From Streptomyces sp. D2-8 (lineage in GTDB: Bacteria; Actinomycetota; Actinomycetes; Streptomycetales; Streptomycetaceae): DNA of 64,000 nucleotides. Both the position numbers and the translations under genes were made by a program. A model generated the notes under the pieces. That model worked only from the letters and a program-made list of their open reading frames with translations, was not told the origin of the DNA and ran no database searches. Below, piece after piece: positions 49,704-57,537 of this stretch. Every line of letters begins with the position of its first letter. Positions within the stretch are counted from its first letter, which is position 1. Location of the stretch: contig NZ_JAAHBP010000013.1 in assembly GCF_023184515.1 (NCBI RefSeq), positions 1-64,000 of the forward strand, in the 5' to 3' direction.

Positions 49704-50081
49704 TCAGGCCGCGGCCGGTGCCGTGGTCAGCAGCTTGCCCATCGCGGCCAGTACGGACGGCTCGACGCGGTAGTAGACCCAGGTGCCGCGCCGCTCGGAG
49801 GTCAGCAGCCCGGCCTCCTTCAGCTTCTTCAGGTGGTGGCTCACCGTCGGCTGGGAGACGCCGACGTCGGAGATGTCGCACACGCACGCCTCGCCGCCCT
49901 CGTGGGAGGCCACCGCCGAGAACAGTCGCAGCCGCACCGGGTCGCCGAGGGCCTTGAACATCCGCGCGGCCGTTTCGGCCTCCTCGGCGGTGAACGGGCG
50001 CTCGGTGAGGGGCGGGCAGCACGGCGCCACGGCCTCGGGAACCTCGGGGTCCAGCAGCGGCAGCACCTTCGTATTCGACAT
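49704..50081 (-). CDS. arsR: ArsR-family arsenic-responsive repressor (first)
   Basis: A 125-residue winged-helix repressor. The metal-binding motif is ACVCDISDVGVSQPTVSHHL (CxC at the start of the recognition helix), followed by LKKLKEAGLLTSERRGTWVYY. An additional VAPCCPPL pair lies near the N-terminus. As(III) binding to the cysteines would release DNA. ATG 50081 sits inside one copy of a 21-bp repeat that may be the operator. It is divergent from the flavoprotein gene and convergent with the LacI gene. Confidence 0.88.
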   Translation of the reverse strand: MSNTKVLPLLDPEVPEAVAPCCPPLTERPFTAEEAETAARMFKALGDPVRLRLFSAVASHEGGEACVCDISDVGVSQPTVSHHLKKLKEAGLLTSERRGTWVYYRVEPSVLAAMGKLLTTAPAAA

Positions 50082-50084
50082 GCA

Positions 50085-50169
50085 TCTATGTTGACATACG
50101 TCGAACCATGCGGGGAGGTCGGCGCTGACTCGTGTAATTCGATAGATGTCTATGTTGACGCTCGTCGAA
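50085..50169. promoter_or_regulatory. Duplicated operator-like repeat between arsR and the flavoprotein gene
   Basis: TCTATGTTGACATACGTCGAA (50085-50105, split for length as TCTATGTTGAC and CGTCGAA) recurs at 50149-50169 with 18 of 21 bases identical. The second copy overlaps ATAGATGTCTAT, an imperfect palindrome. The pair spans the divergent promoter region and is the likely ArsR binding site. Confidence 0.6.
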
Positions 50170-50227
50170 GCAAGTGCCATGCTGGCCGTGCAAGCCATCG
50201 ACGAATGTCGAAGCAAAGGGGAATCTC

Positions 50228-51607
50228 GTGGCCGTGTCCATCAACAGCGTGCCCGGCACTGATCAGCTGCCCGTCGTGGTCATCGGGGCCGGCCCGGTCG
50301 GCCTGGCCGCCGCGGCCCACCTCGTCGAGCGCGGCATCGAACCGCTGGTCCTGGAAGCCGGACCGTCGGCCGGCACCGCAGTGCGCGACTGGGCGCACGT
50401 GCGGCTGTTCTCGCCCTGGTCGGAGATCACCGACCCGGCCGCGGAGAAGCTGCTCGCCCCGACCGGCTGGACCCGCCCGGACGGCTCCGCGTACCCGACC
50501 GGCGGCGACTGGGCCGAGCACTACCTGCAGCCCCTCGCCGACGTCCTCGGCGACAAGATCCGCTACGGGGCGACCGTGGTCGGCGTCGCCCGCGCCGGAC
50601 GTGACCGCATCGTCGACTCGGGCCGTGACGAGCAGCCCTTCACCGTGCACATCCAGCAGGCCGACGGCCGCGAGGAACGGATCAGCGCCCGCGCCGTCAT
50701 CGACGCCTCCGGCACCTGGTCCACCCCCGGCCCGATGGGCGCCGACGGCCTGCCCGCCCTCGGCGAGAAGTCCGCCGCCGGCCACATCTCCTACCGCGTC
50801 CCCGACCTGGGCGACCCGGCCGTCCGCGCCCGGTACGCGGGCAAGCGCACCGCCGTGGTCGGCTCCGGTGCCTCCGCCTTCACCGCCCTCGCCCAGCTCG
50901 CGGACCTGGCCGGGGACGAGCCGGGCACCCACGCCGTGTGGATCCTGCGCCGCGGTGTCACCGGCTCCACCTTCGGCGGCGGCGAGGCCGACCAGCTGCC
51001 CGCTCGCGGCGCCCTGGGCCTGCGCGCCAAGGCCGCCGTCGAGGCCGGCCACGCCGGCACGGCGACCGGATTCCGTACACAGGCTGTGGAGCGCGACGGC
51101 GATCGACTCGTCCTGGTGGACGACAACGGCCGCCGCCTCGACCCGGTCGACGAGGTCATCGTCCTGACCGGCTTCCGCCCGGACCTGTCCTTCCTCTCCG
51201 AGATCCGCCTCGGACTCGACGAACGCCTCCAGGCCCCGACCGCACTCGCCCCACTGATCGACCCCAACGTCCACTCCTGCGGCACCGTCTACCCGCACGG
51301 CGTGAACGAGCTGTCCCACCCCGAGCAGGGCGTCTACCTGACCGGCATGAAGTCCTACGGCCGCGCCCCCACGTTCCTCGCGATGACCGGCTACGAGCAG
51401 GTCCGCTCCATCACCGCGGCCATCGCCGGAGACCGTGAGGCCGCAGAGCGCGTCGAACTGACCCTCCCGGAGACCGGCGTGTGCGGTGGCGCCGGCCTGT
51501 TCGACGAGCCCGACGCCGCCCAGAACGTCGAGGGCGGCGGATGCTGCGCCGCCCCGGCCACCCTGCAGATCGGCGTCGGCGCCCCGGCCTCGACCGGCGG
51601 CTGCTGA
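50228..51607 (+). CDS. FAD/NAD(P)-dependent oxidoreductase of arsenic operons with Cys-rich tail
   Basis: A 459-residue flavoprotein. FAD-binding VVVIGAGPVGLAAAAHLVER opens the protein, VVGSGASAFTALAQLADLAG is the NAD(P) site, and IVLTGFRPDLSFLSEIRLGL closes the core. The last 50 residues contain VCGG, GGGCCAA and a terminal GGC, which looks like a soft-metal binding tail. Neighbours are arsR and arsI, so it probably acts in arsenic redox or transfer; the reaction is unknown. GTG 50228 has AAAGGGGAA upstream. It is a different family from the ArsO-like gene at 56324. Confidence 0.8.
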   Translation: MAVSINSVPGTDQLPVVVIGAGPVGLAAAAHLVERGIEPLVLEAGPSAGTAVRDWAHVRLFSPWSEITDPAAEKLLAPTGWTRPDGSAYPTGGDWAEHYLQPLADVLGDKIRYGATVVGVARAGRDRIVDSGRDEQPFTVHIQQADGREERISARAVIDASGTWSTPGPMGADGLPALGEKSAAGHISYRVPDLGDPAVRARYAGKRTAVVGSGASAFTALAQLADLAGDEPGTHAVWILRRGVTGSTFGGGEADQLPARGALGLRAKAAVEAGHAGTATGFRTQAVERDGDRLVLVDDNGRRLDPVDEVIVLTGFRPDLSFLSEIRLGLDERLQAPTALAPLIDPNVHSCGTVYPHGVNELSHPEQGVYLTGMKSYGRAPTFLAMTGYEQVRSITAAIAGDREAAERVELTLPETGVCGGAGLFDEPDAAQNVEGGGCCAAPATLQIGVGAPASTGGC

Positions 51608-51633
51608 CGCCACACCTCAAGAGGGAGTCCGTC

Positions 51634-52092
51634 ATGTCCCGTGTACAACTCGCCCTCCGTGTCCCGGATCTCGACGCGTCCGTGGCCTTCTACAGCAAGC
51701 TGTTCGGCACCGAGCCCGCGAAGCTCCGCGACGGCTACGCCAACTTCGCCATCGCCGAGCCCCCGCTCAAGCTCGTCCTGATCGAGGGCCCGGCGGGGGA
51801 GGCGACCCGCATGGATCACCTCGGCGTCGAGGTGGAGAACACCGAAGCCGTCCGGGCCGCGACGACCCGCCTGAGCGGGGCCGGTCTGACCACCGACGTG
51901 GAGAACGACACGACCTGCTGCTACGCGCTCCAGGACAAGGTCTGGGTCCACGGCCCCGGTCAGGAACCCTGGGAGGTGTACGTGGTCAAGGCGGACGCGG
52001 ACTCCCTGGCCAAGCAGCAGGGCAGCACGTGTTGCGAGGGCTCCGCCGAGAGCACCGCGGAGGAACGCGCCGTCGCGGGCGGTTGCTGCTGA
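51634..52092 (+). CDS. arsI: ArsI/CadI-family C-As lyase (VOC superfamily)
   Basis: A 152-residue vicinal oxygen chelate protein. It has SRVQLALRVPDLDASVAFY, MDHLGVEVENTEAV, the vicinal Cys pair in NDTTCCYALQ that binds trivalent arsenic, and PWEVYVVKAD. Gln5, the His of MDHLG and the Glu of PWEVY fit the Fe(II) ligands described for actinobacterial ArsI. The enzyme would cleave the C-As bond of methylarsenite. The tail has STCCEG and ends in GGCC. GAGGGAG precedes the ATG; the gene is 26 bases downstream of the flavoprotein gene in one operon. Confidence 0.88.
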   Translation: MSRVQLALRVPDLDASVAFYSKLFGTEPAKLRDGYANFAIAEPPLKLVLIEGPAGEATRMDHLGVEVENTEAVRAATTRLSGAGLTTDVENDTTCCYALQDKVWVHGPGQEPWEVYVVKADADSLAKQQGSTCCEGSAESTAEERAVAGGCC

Positions 52093-52386
52093 CCGCAGGC
52101 TCGCCGAGGGGGCCTGCCGGGCGGAGGCGGAGGCGGCCGGCGGGCAGCCCATCGAGCTCGCCTGCCACCTGGTCCGGCTCGGCAACCGCAACGGCCCGCA
52201 GTGGCCGCTACCGGACATCATTCGCAGTGCTCCGGTCTTCAGGCCGGAGGTGAAGCGGATCGTGTGGCCGTGACGCGGAGCGTCGCGGTGTCGTTCCGGC
52301 GGAGCCGGACCCTGCTTCGTGACGGTGACGGATCGTCCACACGTTCCCGGTGACGACGTGGGTTCGACGTGCCTAGTGTGATCGTC
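52093..52386. other. Gap with a coding remnant and an IS605-end-like hairpin
   Basis: About 60 codons from 52095 read like protein (GQPIELACHLVRLGNRNG) up to a stop near 52273, without a start; I do not know the family. At 52233-52254 CTCCGG and CCGGAG flank TCTTCAGG, and the sequence CTTCAGGCCGGAGGTGAAG resembles the right-end hairpin of the neighbouring TnpB element. The rest holds the left part and promoter of that element. Confidence 0.5.
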
Positions 52387-53646
52387 ATGCAGCTGCGGTA
52401 CGCCTTCCGGTTGTACCCCGACGCCGCTCAGCAGGCCGCGCTGGCCCGGGCGTTCGGGTGTGCGCGCGTCGTGTTCAACGACGCCTTGCGTGCCCGCGAG
52501 GACGCCCGGAAGGCCGGACAGCTGTTCCCGACGGCCGGTCAGCTGTCCCGGAAGCTGATCACCGAGGCCAAGCGGACAGCGGAACGGTCCTGGCTCGGCG
52601 AGGTCTGCGCCGCGGTGCTCCAGCAGTCCCTGCGGGACGCCGAGAAGGCGTACCGCAACTTCTTCGCCTCCCTCAAGGGCACGCGCAAGGGACCGAAGGT
52701 GGGCCCGCCACGGTTGAAGTCCCGCAAGGACAGCAGGCAGTCGATCCGGTTCACCGCCAACGCCCGCTGGAGCATCACCGGCAGTGGCCGTCTGAGCCTG
52801 CCGAAGATCGGCGCGGTGAAGGTGAAATGGTCCCGCACGCTGCCCGCCGCCCCCACCTCCGTCACCGTCATCAAGGACGCGGCCGGCAGATTCTTCGCCT
52901 CCTTCGTCATCGACACCGACCCCGCCGTCGACCAGGCGCGGACGCCGGAGACCGACCGCACCATCGGCGTCGATCTCGGCCTCACCCACTTCGCCGTCCT
53001 CTCCGACGGCGCGAAGATCGACTCCCCGCGCTTCCTGCGGCGCGCGGAGAAGAAGCTGAAGAAGACCCAAAAGGAGCTGTCCCGCAAGCAGAAGGGATCA
53101 AAGAACCGGCCCAAGGCCCGCCTGAAGGTCGCCCGCGCCCACGCCAAAGTTGCTGACGCACGCCGTGAGTTCCACCACCAGCTCTCCACGAAGCTGATCT
53201 GCGAGAACCAAGGGATCGCCGTGGAGGACCCGTCGGTGGCGGGACTGGCCCGCACGAAGCTGGCCAAGTCCGTTCATGACGCGGGCTGGTCGTCGTTCGT
53301 GAACATGCTGGAGTACAAAGCGGAACGGTACGGCCGCACCCTGGTGAAGATCGGCCGGTTCACACCGACCTCCCAGACCTGCTCGACCTGCGGCGCCGTG
53401 GACGGACCCAAACCCCTGAACGTCCGGGAGTGGACCTGTACCGCCTGCGGTACCGTCCACGACCGGGACACCAACGCCGCGATCAACGTGAAGACGGCCG
53501 CCGGACTGGCGGTATCGGCCTGCGGAGCGCCGGTAAGACCGGGAGTAATCCCGGCACAGCGCGAAGAAACAGGAAGCCACGGATTCCCACCGGGAACCGT
53601 GCCGCGCAGCGGCACGGCAGCCAGTAAGGGAAGGCCAGAATCCTAG
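52387..53646 (+). mobile_element. tnpB: IS605/IS200-type element with TnpB RNA-guided nuclease (tnpA absent)
   Basis: The gene encodes 419 residues. The RuvC-like triad is intact: Asp in IGVDLGLTHFAVLSDG (~196), Glu in GIAVEDPSVAGLA (~280) and Asp in HDRDTNAAINV (~360). The zinc finger is CSTCG plus CTACG. The N-terminal YAFRLYPDAAQQAALAR is typical. TnpB is an RNA-guided endonuclease that favours retention of its element. No tnpA is found, so the element depends on a transposase in trans. ATG 52387 is used. The C-terminal ~45 residues overlap the likely guide RNA scaffold. Confidence 0.92.
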
Positions 53647-53672
53647 GGCTTCAGCCCGAGGTGCAAGTCAAC
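53560..53672 (+). ncRNA. Putative TnpB guide (omega/reRNA) and right end
   Basis: In IS605-type elements the 3' end of tnpB and the element's right end are transcribed as the guide RNA. Here a GGGCTTCAGCCC hairpin (53646-53657) followed by GAGGTGCAAGTCAA lies immediately past the stop, as expected for a right end. The boundaries are estimates; the guide segment would begin just after about 53670. Confidence 0.5.
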
Positions 53673-53710
53673 CTCCTGACACGACCACCACCGACGCGAG
53701 GAACGCCACG

Positions 53711-54043
53711 ATGGACGACGAACCGCTGAAGGACTGGGCGGAACGCCGTGACGCGAAGATCGGCCGTCTGCGCGCCGTGCCTGTTGTCTCCGGTGACGGC
53801 CCGAGGGCATCCCATCTGCGGCCGGAGGCACCTCGCGCCATCGAGCGATGGAACGGACACGCGTGGGAGCCGCACGGCTTCGCCGCCAACCTGGCCGAGG
53901 CCAAGGCGGTCCTGTACCCGGAGGCCGGGGAGCCCTCGAACCCGTCTTGTGGCCCGGTGCCGAAGCCACTCGGCTCCGGCACCGGCAAGCACCGTAAACC
54001 TCCGGCGCCCAGGTCGGACAGTGACGGCAGCGCGCGGTTGTGA
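53711..54043 (+). CDS. DUF6087 protein
   Basis: A 110-residue soluble protein with DEPLKDWAERRDAKIGRLRA, HLRPEAPRAIERWNGHAWEP and GFAANLAEAKAVLYPEA, the pattern I know from the Streptomyces DUF6087 family. Function unknown. GAGGAA lies upstream of the ATG. It sits between the TnpB element and the left repeat of the ars segment, so it may have been part of the insertion site or carried in with it. Confidence 0.72.
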   Translation: MDDEPLKDWAERRDAKIGRLRAVPVVSGDGPRASHLRPEAPRAIERWNGHAWEPHGFAANLAEAKAVLYPEAGEPSNPSCGPVPKPLGSGTGKHRKPPAPRSDSDGSARL

Positions 54044-54093
54044 TCAGCGCCATGGAGCCTGAGCCGGGCCCCCTCGGCCCCTCTCCGAGACTG

Positions 54094-54200
54094 AAAAGGG
54101 CGAGGCCCGAAGACCCCGCCCGATCCCCTCGAAACCCAAGCTCAAGGCCACACCAGGCCATAAGGCTGGTGCCCGCCCTCTGCAACCGACGGCTGAAGTC
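54094..54200 (-). repeat. Left copy of the ~107-bp direct repeat flanking the arsC-arsO segment
   Basis: This 107-base stretch is about 88% identical to 57509-57616; the first 29 bases are identical. That first part is a terminator hairpin on the minus strand. The rest is a decayed copy of the last ~20 codons of the hypothetical gene at 57557-57988: with one base restored it reads EGGHQPYGLVWP-stop against EAGHQPYCLVWP-stop. Confidence 0.88.
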
Positions 54201-54205
54201 AGCGG

Positions 54206-54262
54206 TTATCCGGCGGGGCCGGAGCCGATGACGATGACCTCACGTACTCCGTTGCCGGTCAC
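54206..54262 (-). pseudogene. Thioredoxin reductase (ArsT) N-terminal remnant
   Basis: Five bases after the arsC stop a GTG opens 18 codons reading TGNGVREVIVIGSGPAG and then a stop. This is the FAD-binding start of thioredoxin reductase, which follows arsC as arsT in Streptomyces ars clusters. It is cut off within a few bases of the end of the left repeat. Confidence 0.8.
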
Positions 54263-54267
54263 TGAGG

Positions 54268-54687
54268 TCACGCCTCTCGCTTCGCGTCGATCTCGGCGAT
54301 GAGGGCCTCGATGCGGGTCTTGATCTCGTCGCGGATGGGGCGGACGGCCTCGACACCCTTGCCGGCCGGGTCCTCCAGGGCCCAGTCGAGGTACTTCTTG
54401 CCGGGGAAGATCGGGCAGGCGTCGCCGCAGCCCATGGTGATGACGTAGTCGGAGGCCTGGACGGCCTCGGTGGTCAGGATCTTCGGCTCGGCGCCGGCGA
54501 TGTCGACGCCGGCCTCCTTCATCGCCTCCACAGCGGCCGGGTTGACCTGGTCGCCCGGGACGGAGCCGGCGGAGCGGACCTCGATGCGGTCGCCCGCGAG
54601 GTGCTGGAGGAAGCCGGCGGCCATCTGGGAGCGGCCGGCGTTGTGGACGCAGACGAACAGCACGGAGGCGAGCGGAGCGGAGGACAT
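54268..54687 (-). CDS. arsC: Arsenate reductase, thioredoxin/mycothiol-type ArsC
   Basis: A 139-residue low-molecular-weight phosphatase-fold enzyme that reduces As(V) to As(III). The P-loop is VLFVCVHNAGRSQMAAGFL with Cys13 and Arg19. ITMGCGDACPIFPGKKYLDW has the two further cysteines, and DPAGKGVEAVRPIRDEI follows. Reduction of the enzyme needs thioredoxin or mycothiol. ATG 54687 has AAGGAAG upstream. It is divergent from arsR-acr3-arsO. Confidence 0.93.
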   Translation of the reverse strand: MSSAPLASVLFVCVHNAGRSQMAAGFLQHLAGDRIEVRSAGSVPGDQVNPAAVEAMKEAGVDIAGAEPKILTTEAVQASDYVITMGCGDACPIFPGKKYLDWALEDPAGKGVEAVRPIRDEIKTRIEALIAEIDAKREA

Positions 54688-54727
54688 GCGTTCTTCCTTC
54701 ACGGAGTGGTGGCAGGTGGTGCGGGGT

Positions 54728-54862
54728 TCAGGTGCTCGGCAGGTCGGTGAGCAGGTCGGTGATCCGATGGTCGATGTCGTCGCGGATCCGGCGGACGACG
54801 TCGAGCGGGGCGCCCTCGGGGTCGGCCACCGGCCGGTCCAGGTGGCGACGGCCGGGCACAGG
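54728..54862 (-). pseudogene. Second arsC, C-terminal remnant
   Basis: 44 codons read PVPGRRHLDRPVADPEGAPL and DVVRRIRDDIDHRITDLL before a stop. They align with the C-terminal third of ArsC (PGKKYLDWALEDPAGKGVEA and VRPIRDEIKTRIEALI) but differ enough to be a separate allele. The P-loop and start are missing. Confidence 0.78.
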
Positions 54863-54874
54863 TCAGCCCCGGCT

Positions 54875-54906
54875 GGTATCAGTACCGGGTGATGTGACAG
54901 TATCAG
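54875..54906. promoter_or_regulatory. Possible promoter/operator of the second arsR
   Basis: TATCAG occurs twice (near 54877 and 54901), the first inside GGTATCAGTACC, an inverted repeat. CAGTAT ends 6 bases before the arsR ATG at 54910, suggesting a leaderless start within the operator. Confidence 0.45.
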
Positions 54907-54909
54907 CCC

Positions 54910-55218
54910 ATGATGACGTCAGTCGACACTGACCTGATCCGGGTGCTGGCCGACCCGCTCAGGCTCCAGATCGTGACCCTGCTCGCCCGCGAGACGCTGT
55001 GCACCACCCACCTCGTCGAGGAGACCGGCGCCCGGCAGACCAACCTCTCCAACCATCTGAGGGTGCTGCGCGAGGCCGGGGTCGTCGAGACCGAGCCGTG
55101 CGGCCGCTTCACCTACTACAAGCTGCGCCCCGACGTCATCGCCCAGCTCGCCGGGCAGTTCGCCGACCTGGCCGAGTCCGCCCGCACCGCCGCCGAGAAC
55201 AAGAGGGCCTGCCCGTGA
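54910..55218 (+). CDS. arsR: ArsR-family repressor (second)
   Basis: A 102-residue winged-helix repressor: LIRVLADPLRLQIVTLLARE, LCTTHLVEETGARQTNLSNH, LRVLREAGVVETEPCGRFTY. Cysteines lie at ETLC, EPCG and RACP rather than in the CxC arrangement of the first ArsR, so the two sense metal differently. It should control acr3 and arsO, with which it is translationally coupled (GTGA overlap with acr3). Confidence 0.9.
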   Translation: MMTSVDTDLIRVLADPLRLQIVTLLARETLCTTHLVEETGARQTNLSNHLRVLREAGVVETEPCGRFTYYKLRPDVIAQLAGQFADLAESARTAAENKRACP

Positions 55219-56327
55219 CCTCCACCGAGCCCACCACCGCCTCCGCTCAGGCCGGGGGCGGGGACGACTCGATCGTCAGGAAGCTCTCCACCCTCGACCG
55301 CTACCTGGCGGTGTGGATCCTCATCGCCATGGCCGTCGGTCTCGGACTCGGACGGGTTGTCCCGGGGCTGAACGACGCGCTGGCGAAGGTGGAGATCGGC
55401 GGCATCTCCCTGCCGATCGCGCTCGGCCTGCTGATCATGATGTATCCGGTCCTGGCGAAGGTGCGCTACGACAGGCTGGACGCCGTCACCGGCGACCGGA
55501 AGCTGATGATCTCCTCCCTGGTCATCAACTGGGTCCTCGGTCCCGCGGTCATGTTCGCCCTGGCGTGGATCTTCCTGCCGGACCTGCCCGAGTACCGCAC
55601 CGGGTTGATCATCGTCGGCCTGGCCCGCTGCATCGCCATGGTGATCATCTGGAACGACCTCGCCTGCGGCGACCGCGAGGCCGCGGCCGTGCTCGTCGCG
55701 CTCAACTCGGTCTTCCAGGTTCTGGCGTTCGGCCTGCTGGGCTGGTTCTACCTCGACCTGCTGCCCGGCTGGCTCGGCCTGGGCGATGGCGAGCACCTGG
55801 ACATCTCGACGGGGGAGATCGCCCTGAACGTGGTCATCTTCCTCGGCGTTCCGCTGCTGGCCGGCTTCCTGACCCGCCGGGTCGGTGAGAGGAAGATGGG
55901 CCGCGAGTCCTACGAGCGGCGCTTCCTGCCGAAGATCGGGCCGTGGGCGCTGTACGGGCTGCTGTTCACGATCGTCATCCTCTTCGCCCTCCAGGGCAGG
56001 ACCATCACCTCCCAGCCGTGGGACGTCGCCCGGATCGCGCTGCCGCTGCTGGTCTACTTCGCGGTCATGTTCTTCGGCACCTTCCTCCTCGGAAAGGGCC
56101 TGGGGCTCGCCTACGACCGCACCACCACGCTGGCCTTCACCGCGGCGGGCAACAACTTCGAGCTGGCCATCGCGGTCGCCATCGCCACCTTCGGCGTCAC
56201 CTCCGGCCAGGCCCTCTCCGGCGTCGTCGGACCGCTCATCGAAGTCCCGGTGCTGATCGGCCTGGTCTACGTCGCGCTCGCCTGGCGCAAGAAGTTCACC
56301 ACCGGCGCGGTGACCACGGCCCCGTGA
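55215..56327 (+). CDS. acr3: Arsenite efflux transporter ACR3
   Basis: A 370-residue membrane protein with about ten helices. Family signatures are LDRYLAVWILIAMAVGLGLG, LGLLIMMYPVLAKVRYDRL and the Cys of GLARCIAMVIIWNDLACGD, the conserved fourth-helix cysteine, as well as NNFELAIAVAIATFG. It exports As(III), driven by the proton gradient. The GTG overlaps the arsR stop, and its stop overlaps the arsO GTG. Confidence 0.96.
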   Translation: MTSTEPTTASAQAGGGDDSIVRKLSTLDRYLAVWILIAMAVGLGLGRVVPGLNDALAKVEIGGISLPIALGLLIMMYPVLAKVRYDRLDAVTGDRKLMISSLVINWVLGPAVMFALAWIFLPDLPEYRTGLIIVGLARCIAMVIIWNDLACGDREAAAVLVALNSVFQVLAFGLLGWFYLDLLPGWLGLGDGEHLDISTGEIALNVVIFLGVPLLAGFLTRRVGERKMGRESYERRFLPKIGPWALYGLLFTIVILFALQGRTITSQPWDVARIALPLLVYFAVMFFGTFLLGKGLGLAYDRTTTLAFTAAGNNFELAIAVAIATFGVTSGQALSGVVGPLIEVPVLIGLVYVALAWRKKFTTGAVTTAP

Positions 56328-57388
56328 CACAGCACGTGGACGTGGTGGTGGTCGGCGGCGGCCAGGCAGGGCTCGCCGCCGGCTACCACCTGCGCCGCCA
56401 GGGCCTCGCCTTCACCCTCCTCGACGCCGATCCGGCGCCGGGCGGGTCCTGGCAGCACATGTGGGACTCGCTGCACCTGTTCTCCCCGGCCGACCACTCC
56501 TCCCTGCCCGGCCGGCTCATGCCCGCCCAGCCCGGTGAGACCTACCCGGACGCCGGGCACGTGGTGGACTACCTCACCGACTACGAGAAGCGCTACGACC
56601 TGCCCGTCCAGCACGGCACCCGCGTGCACGCCGTGCACCGCGACGGCGACCGGCTCCTGGTGGAGGCCGACTCCGGCACCTGGCGGGCCCGCGCCGTCGT
56701 CAGCGCCACCGGCACCTGGTCGCGGCCCTTCGTCCCCGCCGTTCCGGGCAGCGGCGACTTCACCGGTCGGCGGTTGCACACCGTGCACTACCGTCGCCCG
56801 GCCGACTTCGCCGGTCAGCGCGTCCTCGTGGTCGGCGGCGGCAACTCCGGCGCCCAGATCGCCGCCGACCTCGCTCTGGACGGCCACGTCAAGACGACGT
56901 GGGTGACCCGGCGACCGCCCCGCTTCCTCCCCGACGACATCGACGGCCGCGTCCTGTTCGACGTCGCCACCGCACGCCGCCGCGCCCTCGACGAGGGCCG
57001 CGGCGACACCGGCGGAGTCGCCTCCCTCGGAGACGTCGTCGCCGTCCCGCCGGTCCGCGCCGCCCGCGACGCCGGGCTCCTGCGAACCCGCCCGATGTTC
57101 CGCCGGCTGACCGCCACCGGCGTTCAGTGGGCGGACGGCAGCCGGTCGGAGGCGGACGCGATCATCTGGTGCACCGGATTCCGCCCGGCTCTGGCTCACC
57201 TCGCCCCGCTCGGGCTGCGCGGCCCGCGCGGCCACGTCAGGACCTCCGGGACCCGGGCGGTCGGTGAGCCCCGCCTGCACCTGCTCGGCTACGGCGACTG
57301 GACCGGCCCTGCCTCCGCCACCCTCATCGGTGTGGGCCGCCCTGCCCGCGAGGCTGCCCACCGGATCGCGCGTCAGCTCGACCCCTGA
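56324..57388 (+). CDS. arsO: Flavin-binding monooxygenase-like protein ArsO
   Basis: A 354-residue flavoprotein: VDVVVVGGGQAGLAAGYHLR (FAD site), WDSLHLFSPADHSSLPG, VLVVGGGNSGAQIAADLAL (NADPH site) and IIWCTGFRPALAHLAPLGL. The type matches ArsO of Streptomyces ars clusters. Its chemistry on arsenic compounds is not settled. It is coupled to acr3 by a GTGA overlap and ends the operon. Confidence 0.88.
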   Translation: MTQHVDVVVVGGGQAGLAAGYHLRRQGLAFTLLDADPAPGGSWQHMWDSLHLFSPADHSSLPGRLMPAQPGETYPDAGHVVDYLTDYEKRYDLPVQHGTRVHAVHRDGDRLLVEADSGTWRARAVVSATGTWSRPFVPAVPGSGDFTGRRLHTVHYRRPADFAGQRVLVVGGGNSGAQIAADLALDGHVKTTWVTRRPPRFLPDDIDGRVLFDVATARRRALDEGRGDTGGVASLGDVVAVPPVRAARDAGLLRTRPMFRRLTATGVQWADGSRSEADAIIWCTGFRPALAHLAPLGLRGPRGHVRTSGTRAVGEPRLHLLGYGDWTGPASATLIGVGRPAREAAHRIARQLDP

Positions 57389-57453
57389 CCCCGCAACCAG
57401 CCCGTACGGCACGCCCAGAGACCGGCTGCCGGGAGTGCCGCCGCTCCCGGCAA

Positions 57454-57507
57454 GCCGAGCAGTACCTGCGGGCGCTCGCCGACGCCCTCGGCGACAAGGT
57501 CAGCACG
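57454..57507 (+). pseudogene. Short remnant of a flavoprotein like the 50228 gene
   Basis: 18 codons read AEQYLRALADALGDKVST and align with AEHYLQPLADVLGDKIRY in the flavoprotein at 50228-51607. The remnant ends 2 bases before the right direct repeat, so it marks a recombination edge. Confidence 0.65.
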
Positions 57508-57508
57508 C

Positions 57509-57537
57509 AAAAGGGCGAGGCCCGAAGACCCCGCCCG
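57509..57537 (-). terminator. Terminator of the two-gene hypothetical operon
   Basis: On the minus strand a 10-bp stem (GGGCGGGGTC with GGCCTCGCCC, two G-T pairs) closes a TTCG tetraloop and is followed by TTTT. The same hairpin is present in the left repeat at 54094-54122. Confidence 0.85.

Noticed and set aside
53643..54185. Minus-strand 180-codon frame across DUF6087 and the left repeat
   Set aside because: It is antisense to DUF6087; only its first ~30 codons derive from the duplicated gene end, in a shifted frame.
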